The translations under genes were made by a program, and so were the position numbers. This document shows, in pieces, positions 59,788 to 64,000 of a stretch of DNA of 64,000 nucleotides. The DNA comes from Mycobacterium sp. PSTR-4-N (GTDB lineage Bacteria > Actinomycetota > Actinomycetes > Mycobacteriales > Mycobacteriaceae): NCBI RefSeq assembly GCF_022348085.1, contig NZ_JAKRFN010000022.1:1-64000 (forward strand). Direction: 5' to 3'. Under the pieces are notes generated by a model that searched no databases, was not told where the DNA came from, and worked only from the letters and a program-made list of their open reading frames with translations. The first letter of the stretch is position 1. Every line of letters begins with the position of its first letter.

Positions 59788-59848
59788 GCGAGCAGACGTG
59801 AACTCGAGCGGACACGCCGAGGAATCACTCGAGTTCGCGTCTGCTCGC
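59788..59848. repeat. Intergenic palindromic repeat, copy 6
   Basis: Arms of 21 nt at 59788-59808 and 59828-59848 (GCGAGCAGACGTGAACTCGAG and its complement, one G-U pair) around the core CGGACACGCCG. It lies between the TetR start and the stop of the Rv1220c-like gene. Best-preserved copy in the window. Confidence 0.8.
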
Positions 59849-59865
59849 CCTGAAAAAGGGGAGTC

Positions 59866-60546
59866 TCAGTCGCGGGCGGCCGCGAGCAAGCCGTCGCCGA
59901 GGGGGATCAGCACCGGCGTCAGCCGTTCGTCCTCGGCGATCAGCCGGGCCGCCTCCCGCACGGCGCTGACCTCGGCGTCCTTGGCGGTGGCGTCGCCGGC
60001 CCGTCCGCCGAGGGCGGCGCGGTGGAGCACGATCGCACCGCCGGGCCGCAGCAGGCGGACCCCCTCGGCCACGAACTGAGGTTGGTCGCTCGGAGCAGCG
60101 TCGATGAACACCAGGTCATAGGACTCATCGGCCAGGCGGGTCAGCACCTCCTGGGCACGCCCGCTGATCAACCGGGTGCGACCCGGGCCGACGCCGGCCT
60201 CGGTGAACGCCTGCTTGGCGATCCGCTGATGCTCCGGTTCGACGTCGATCGTGGTCAGCACGCCGTCATCGCGCATGCCGGAGAGCAGCCACAGCCCGCT
60301 GACCCCGGCACCGGTGCCGACCTCGACGACGGCCTTGGCGCTGGTCAGCTTCGCGAGAACGCACAACAACGCACCGACGGCAGGGGTGACCGCACCCGCT
60401 CCGATGTCGACTGCCCGTTCCCGCGCGGCAGCGACGATCGCGTCCTCGGAGATGGAGTGCTCGGCGTGATTGACGATCGCCTCGGCGGCACTCGGTGCGG
60501 CCGGGGAATCGCCGGCGCCGGCGGTGGGCTCGTCGGTGCTCGACAT
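59866..60546 (-). CDS. SAM-dependent O-methyltransferase (Rv1220c-like)
   Basis: A 226-aa class I methyltransferase of the catechol/caffeoyl-CoA type family 3. The SAM motif is VVEVGTGAGVSGLWLLSGM, followed by LTTIDVEPEHQRIAKQAF and the LVFIDAAPSDQPQ acidic site. The last third agrees closely with Rv1220c (recalled). The N-terminus is variable; the ATG at 60546 is the likely start. It is divergent from sigE, as in M. tuberculosis. The acceptor substrate is unknown. Confidence 0.9.
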   Translation of the reverse strand: MSSTDEPTAGAGDSPAAPSAAEAIVNHAEHSISEDAIVAAARERAVDIGAGAVTPAVGALLCVLAKLTSAKAVVEVGTGAGVSGLWLLSGMRDDGVLTTIDVEPEHQRIAKQAFTEAGVGPGRTRLISGRAQEVLTRLADESYDLVFIDAAPSDQPQFVAEGVRLLRPGGAIVLHRAALGGRAGDATAKDAEVSAVREAARLIAEDERLTPVLIPLGDGLLAAARD

Positions 60547-60725
60547 GCCCGCAGCGTAGAGCGTCGGCTGCGGCGCGGGAACCCCGACACGCCCGCCGCG
60601 CGCGACGGCCGCCGGCCATGGGCCGCGTCGGCGTTTCTGCTGGTCGAAAACGGGTAGCGAGGTTTCTCAGGAAATGTTCAGTTTGCTCATATGCCTGGCT
60701 CACCACGACGGGAGAACGTGTTCGC
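60547..60725 (+). promoter_or_regulatory. sigE upstream region
   Basis: 179 nt between Rv1220c-like and sigE. It contains CGACACGCCC at 60585-60594, a degenerate relative of the repeat core, and TCTCAG and GTTCAG at 60665-60684, which resemble the loosely conserved direct repeats bound by MprA upstream of sigE in M. tuberculosis. Neither is proven here. Confidence 0.35.
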
Positions 60726-61538
60726 ATGACAGACGCCGCGCACCGCGACGGGATCGCCGACCGCGGGAAGAATGTCTCTGCGCGCCGCGTTGTCTCGTCC
60801 GAGCGCTACGAGCCCCGGCCCGTTCCGCGCATCGATCAGCACGACCTGGAGGATCCGACGACCACTCACCCCGCACCCGTCTCCGCGCCGGTGTCCATGG
60901 CCCATCTGGAACAGTTCACCGAGGCCGAGTGGGTGGAGCCGAGCGACGAGCTCACCGGCACCGCCGTGTTCGACGCCACCGGCGACCACTCCGCGATGCC
61001 GAGTTGGGACGAGCTCGTCCGTCAGCACGCCGATCGGGTGTATCGGCTGGCCTACCGTCTGTCGGGCAATCAGCACGACGCCGAGGACCTGACCCAGGAG
61101 ACGTTCATCCGGGTCTTCCGATCAGTGCAGAACTATCAGCCCGGCACGTTCGAGGGGTGGCTGCACCGCATCACCACGAACCTGTTCCTCGACATGGTTC
61201 GCCGGCGCGGCCGCATCCGCATGGAGGCGCTGCCCGAGGACTACGAGCGGGTGCCGGCCGACGAGCCGAACCCGGAACAGATCTACCACGACTCGCGGCT
61301 CGGCCCCGACCTGCAGGCTGCGCTCGACTCGCTGGCCCCGGAATTCCGCGCCGCGGTGGTGCTGTGCGACATCGAGGGTCTGTCCTACGAGGAGATCGGT
61401 GCGACGTTGGGCGTCAAGCTCGGCACCGTCCGTAGCCGCATCCACCGTGGCCGCCAGGCGCTGCGCGAGTACCTGGCCCGGCACAGCGACGTCACGGCCG
61501 ACACCACGAGCATGCGGGGTTCGGCCAGATCGGCCTGA
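60726..61538 (+). CDS. sigE: ECF sigma factor SigE
   Basis: A 270-aa ECF sigma factor for envelope, heat and detergent stress. Region 2 (WDELVRQHADRVYRLAYRLS, then DAEDLTQETFIRVFR) and region 4 (FRAAVVLCDIEGLSYEEIGATLG in outline, then GTVRSRIHRGR) are nearly the same as M. tuberculosis SigE. The N-terminal 90 residues differ between species and are disordered. ATG 60726 is preferred because it starts a plausible N-terminus. Controlled by the anti-sigma factor RseA encoded next, and divergent from Rv1220c-like. Confidence 0.94.
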   Translation: MTDAAHRDGIADRGKNVSARRVVSSERYEPRPVPRIDQHDLEDPTTTHPAPVSAPVSMAHLEQFTEAEWVEPSDELTGTAVFDATGDHSAMPSWDELVRQHADRVYRLAYRLSGNQHDAEDLTQETFIRVFRSVQNYQPGTFEGWLHRITTNLFLDMVRRRGRIRMEALPEDYERVPADEPNPEQIYHDSRLGPDLQAALDSLAPEFRAAVVLCDIEGLSYEEIGATLGVKLGTVRSRIHRGRQALREYLARHSDVTADTTSMRGSARSA

Positions 61539-61621
61539 TGTCGGCCGGCGCTGCGCGCGGATGCACAGGAACCCGCGCTACATTCGAAGCAGACCTGCGT
61601 CCATGACCGGAGAGGAGTCGG

Positions 61622-62032
61622 GTGGTGTTCGATCCCGGACATGCGTTCCGTCGCGCCTTCTCCTGGCTTCCCACGCAACTGGCGTCGCAGAGTGACGCAC
61701 CCGTGGGGCCCCGTCAGTTCGGCAGCACCGAGCACCTGTCCACCGAGGCCGTCGCTGCCTTCGTCGACGGCGAACTGAGGATGAGCGCGCACCTGCGCGC
61801 CGCGCACCACATGTCGATGTGCCCGGAATGCGCCATGGAGGTCGACAGTCAACGCCAGGCCAGGGAAGTTCTGCGCGACGCCTGCCCGGTGGCGATGCCG
61901 AGCTCTTTGCTGAGCCTGCTCTCCCAGATTCCCCAGCACGCACCGGTGCAACACTCCGAGCCGGATTCCGCGCCCGTCGACACCCCGCAGCTGGCCGACG
62001 GCGTACCGCGTACCCGCCGGAAGCGTCGGTAG
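61622..62032 (+). CDS. rseA: Anti-sigma-E factor RseA
   Basis: A 136-aa zinc-binding anti-sigma protein. The ZAS motif is His63-x3-Cys67-x2-Cys70 (HMSMCPEC). The helix before it (STEAVAAFVDGELRMSAHLRA) binds sigma. There is no membrane segment, as in the mycobacterial type. A GGAGAGGAG ribosome site precedes the GTG 61622. M. tuberculosis RseA is phosphorylated and degraded under stress to free SigE. Located 83 nt after sigE and 95 nt before htrA. Confidence 0.92.
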   Translation: MVFDPGHAFRRAFSWLPTQLASQSDAPVGPRQFGSTEHLSTEAVAAFVDGELRMSAHLRAAHHMSMCPECAMEVDSQRQAREVLRDACPVAMPSSLLSLLSQIPQHAPVQHSEPDSAPVDTPQLADGVPRTRRKRR

Positions 62033-62127
62033 GGTGAGGACGACGCCGTCCCGGCACGGGCGTCGGTGATTGCTGGCGTCGCAGATGTGCAGGTGCTGAA
62101 CACGGTGACGAGAAGGGCTATCTACGC

Positions 62128-63615
62128 GTGACCAATCTGGACCAGAGCGGTCGGGGGCGCCTCGAGCCGCGCCCGGTGTCGCGGCCTCCGGTCGATCCGG
62201 CCGCCAAGCGCGCCTTCGGCCGGCCCGACGGAGTGAACGGATCGTTCCTCGGTCGCGGGCAGAGCCGCGACCAGGGCGAATACGCCCCGAAGGATCAGCC
62301 GCCGGACCCCGTGCTGGCCGAAGCCTTCGGCCGCCCCTACCCGGGCGGTGACTCGCTGCAGCGCCACCCGACCGACGCGGGCGCACTGGACGCCGAGCGG
62401 GACGGCGCGGGCGACGACGCCGATGATCCGTGGCGCAATCCCGGCGCCCCGGTCGCATTGGGCACCCCGGCCGTCACGCAGACCGCCCCGGCCGTGGCGA
62501 GCCCTCCCGCGGGCAAGCTGGGCGTGCGCGACGTTCTCTTCGGCGGCAAGGTGTCCTGGATCGCACTCGTGGTGCTCGGGATCGTGGCCCTGGTGATCGG
62601 TATCGCCGGCGGGGTTGTCGGTCGTAAGACCGCCGAGGTCGTCGAGGCGTTCACCACGTCCAAGGTGACGTTGGAGACCAGCAACAACGGTGAGCCGCCG
62701 CAGGGCGAGTTCGCGAGGGTGGCCGCAGCGGTCGCGGACTCGGTGGTGACGATCGAGGCGAAGAGCGACACCGAGGGCGCGCAAGGCTCCGGCGTCATCG
62801 TCGACGGTCGCGGCTACATCGTCACCAACAATCACGTGATCTCCGAGGCGGCGACCAATCCGAGCAAGTTCAAGATGTCCGTCGTCTTCAACGACGGCAA
62901 GGAGGTGCCGGCCAACCTCGTCGGCCGCGACCCCAAGACCGACCTCGCGGTCCTCAAGGTCGACAACGTCGACAACCTCGTGGTGGCCCGCCTCGGCGAC
63001 TCGGAGAAGCTGCGCGTCGGCGATGAGGTGATCGCCGCGGGCGCTCCTCTGGGCCTGCGGAGCACGGTCACCCACGGCATCATCAGCGCACTACACCGGC
63101 CCGTGCCGCTCTCCGGCGACGGTTCGGACACCGACACCGTGATCGACGGTGTACAGACCGACGCGTCGATCAACCACGGCAACTCCGGCGGACCGCTGAT
63201 CAACATGAACGCCGAGGTCATCGGCATCAACACCGCCGGAAAGTCCTTGTCGGACAGTGCCAGCGGGCTCGGCTTCGCCATCCCGGTGAACGAGGTCAAG
63301 CAGGTCGTCGAGACCCTGATCCAGAACGGCAAGATCGCCCATCCGACGCTCGGCCTGACCGCACGTTCGGTCAGCAACGACGCCGCCAAGGGCGCCCAGA
63401 TCGCCAACGTGGCCGCCGGTGGTCCCGCCGAGCGGGCCGGCATCCTGGAGAACGACGTCGTCGTCAAGGTCGGTGACCGCGACGTCGCCGACGCCGACGA
63501 GTTCGTCGTCGCCGTCCGGCAACTCACGATCGGGCAACCCGCGCCGATCGAGGTCATGCGCGACGGACGGCGGGTCACGCTGACCGTCACCCCCGGCCCC
63601 GACAACAGCACCTAG
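62128..63615 (+). CDS. htrA: HtrA-family serine protease
   Basis: A 495-aa membrane-anchored protease for envelope protein quality control. A long cytoplasmic N-terminal region (about 145 residues, Pro/Asp/Arg-rich) precedes one membrane helix (about 147-167, WIALVVLGIVALVIGIAGGVV). The catalytic triad is His236 (TNNHVI), Asp272 (KTDLAVL) and Ser353 (HGNSGGP). One PDZ domain follows (about 400-490). GTG start. It belongs to the SigE regulon block and is followed 6 nt later by tatB, so they are likely co-transcribed. Matches Rv1223. Confidence 0.94.
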   Translation: MTNLDQSGRGRLEPRPVSRPPVDPAAKRAFGRPDGVNGSFLGRGQSRDQGEYAPKDQPPDPVLAEAFGRPYPGGDSLQRHPTDAGALDAERDGAGDDADDPWRNPGAPVALGTPAVTQTAPAVASPPAGKLGVRDVLFGGKVSWIALVVLGIVALVIGIAGGVVGRKTAEVVEAFTTSKVTLETSNNGEPPQGEFARVAAAVADSVVTIEAKSDTEGAQGSGVIVDGRGYIVTNNHVISEAATNPSKFKMSVVFNDGKEVPANLVGRDPKTDLAVLKVDNVDNLVVARLGDSEKLRVGDEVIAAGAPLGLRSTVTHGIISALHRPVPLSGDGSDTDTVIDGVQTDASINHGNSGGPLINMNAEVIGINTAGKSLSDSASGLGFAIPVNEVKQVVETLIQNGKIAHPTLGLTARSVSNDAAKGAQIANVAAGGPAERAGILENDVVVKVGDRDVADADEFVVAVRQLTIGQPAPIEVMRDGRRVTLTVTPGPDNST

Positions 63616-63621
63616 GCAGCG

Positions 63622-64000
63622 ATGTTCGCCAACGTGGGTTGGGGCGAGATGCTGGTCCTGGTGATCGCCGGCCTGGTGATCCTGGGGCCCGAGCGGCTGC
63701 CCGGCGCCATCCGCTGGACCTCCGGCGCGGTGCGGCAGGCGCGGGACTACATCTCCGGCGCGACCAGCCAGCTGCGTGAGGATCTCGGACCCGAGTTCGA
63801 CGACCTGCGCGAGCCCCTGTCGGAACTGCAGAAGCTGCGCGGGATGACGCCGCGCGCCGCGCTCACCAAACACCTGCTCGACGGCGACGACTCGATCTTC
63901 ACCGGGCGATTCGACTCGCCCACCACGCCTGACACACCGCAGACCCCGCCGGAGAAGCCGCAGTCCGGGCCGGGCCCGGGCGCCTTCGGGCAGCAGCCCG
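63622..64000 (+). CDS. tatB: Twin-arginine translocase subunit TatB, partial
   Basis: The first 126 codons of TatB, open at the right edge. The N-terminal membrane helix and amphipathic region are typical: MFANVGWGEMLVLVIAGLVILGPERLP in outline, then GAIRWTSGAVRQARDY. The later part is Pro/Gly/Gln-rich, as in mycobacterial TatB. TatB with TatA and TatC moves folded proteins across the membrane. ATG 63622 follows the htrA stop by 6 nt. Matches Rv1224. Confidence 0.92.
   Translation, partial: MFANVGWGEMLVLVIAGLVILGPERLPGAIRWTSGAVRQARDYISGATSQLREDLGPEFDDLREPLSELQKLRGMTPRAALTKHLLDGDDSIFTGRFDSPTTPDTPQTPPEKPQSGPGPGAFGQQP

Noticed and set aside
60585..60612. CGACACGCCC near sigE as a full copy of the palindromic repeat
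   Set aside because: The decamer is only approximate and no matching arms surround it.
1..64000. CRISPR array, tRNA, rRNA, transposase or prophage genes
   Set aside because: None of the characteristic repeats, cloverleaf ends or protein motifs were seen on either strand by reading; a dedicated tRNA scan was not possible.

Overview
This window is a GC-rich chromosomal segment from a fast-growing mycobacterium (Mycolicibacterium-type). Three things point there: mycobacteria-specific genes (mshB, fbiC, pimE, lpqW, gpgS, sigE/rseA/htrA), frequent GTG starts, and a gene order that follows M. tuberculosis Rv1157c to Rv1224 with lineage-specific insertions. The class IV aminotransferase at 40087-41103 closely resembles, from memory, the (R)-selective amine transaminase of M. 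vanbaalenii, so a close relative of that species is likely. No tRNA, rRNA, CRISPR array, transposase or prophage gene was seen.

Layout. 1-3.7 kb: two exported Ala/Pro-rich proteins, pimE (its start appears frameshifted), a pterin carbinolamine dehydratase, mutT2 and a TetR gene. 3.8-11.2 kb: an accessory block with a TetR-controlled aldo/keto reductase, then a PucR regulator divergent from a tight five-gene operon (APC permease, two SDR dehydrogenases, agmatinase-type ureohydrolase, NodB-fold hydrolase) that looks like uptake and breakdown of a guanidino or amide compound. 11.2-25.1 kb: core genes, namely two small Cys-rich proteins, typA, lpqW, a CLC channel, mshB, a Rv1171-like membrane protein, fbiC, an FAH-family hydrolase, a CsbD-like stress protein, YceI, fdxC and dapC. 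25.1-36.3 kb: a phenolic acid decarboxylase bracketed by two palindromic repeats, LysR plus a fused PutA, a secreted protein, a Nudix hydrolase, fadD36, a VanY-like lipoprotein, an MFS/ROK divergent pair and a DUF6480 protein.

36.4-44.6 kb: dapD and dapE are separated by an amine-use insertion (LysR, APC permease, (R)-transaminase) and two DUF202 membrane proteins. After dapE comes an ABC-F ATPase with an apparent leaderless four-codon leader ORF. 44.6-64 kb: the conserved block Rv1204c, LOG, fadD6, folP2, gpgS, Rv1209, tagA, Rv1211, glgM/glgC, DUF and methyltransferase genes, the Rv1217c-1219c efflux system with its TetR repressor, Rv1220c, sigE, rseA, htrA and the start of tatB.

Shared themes. 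Envelope glycolipid and glucan metabolism is served by pimE, lpqW, gpgS, glgM and glgC. Lysine/diaminopimelate synthesis is served by dapC, dapD and dapE. Redox and cofactor supply involves mshB, fbiC and fdxC. The sigE-rseA-htrA-tatB block handles envelope stress. Two regulatory patterns recur: TANNNT boxes 6-8 nt before start codons (leaderless mRNAs), and a family of intergenic palindromes with a CGACACGCCG centre.
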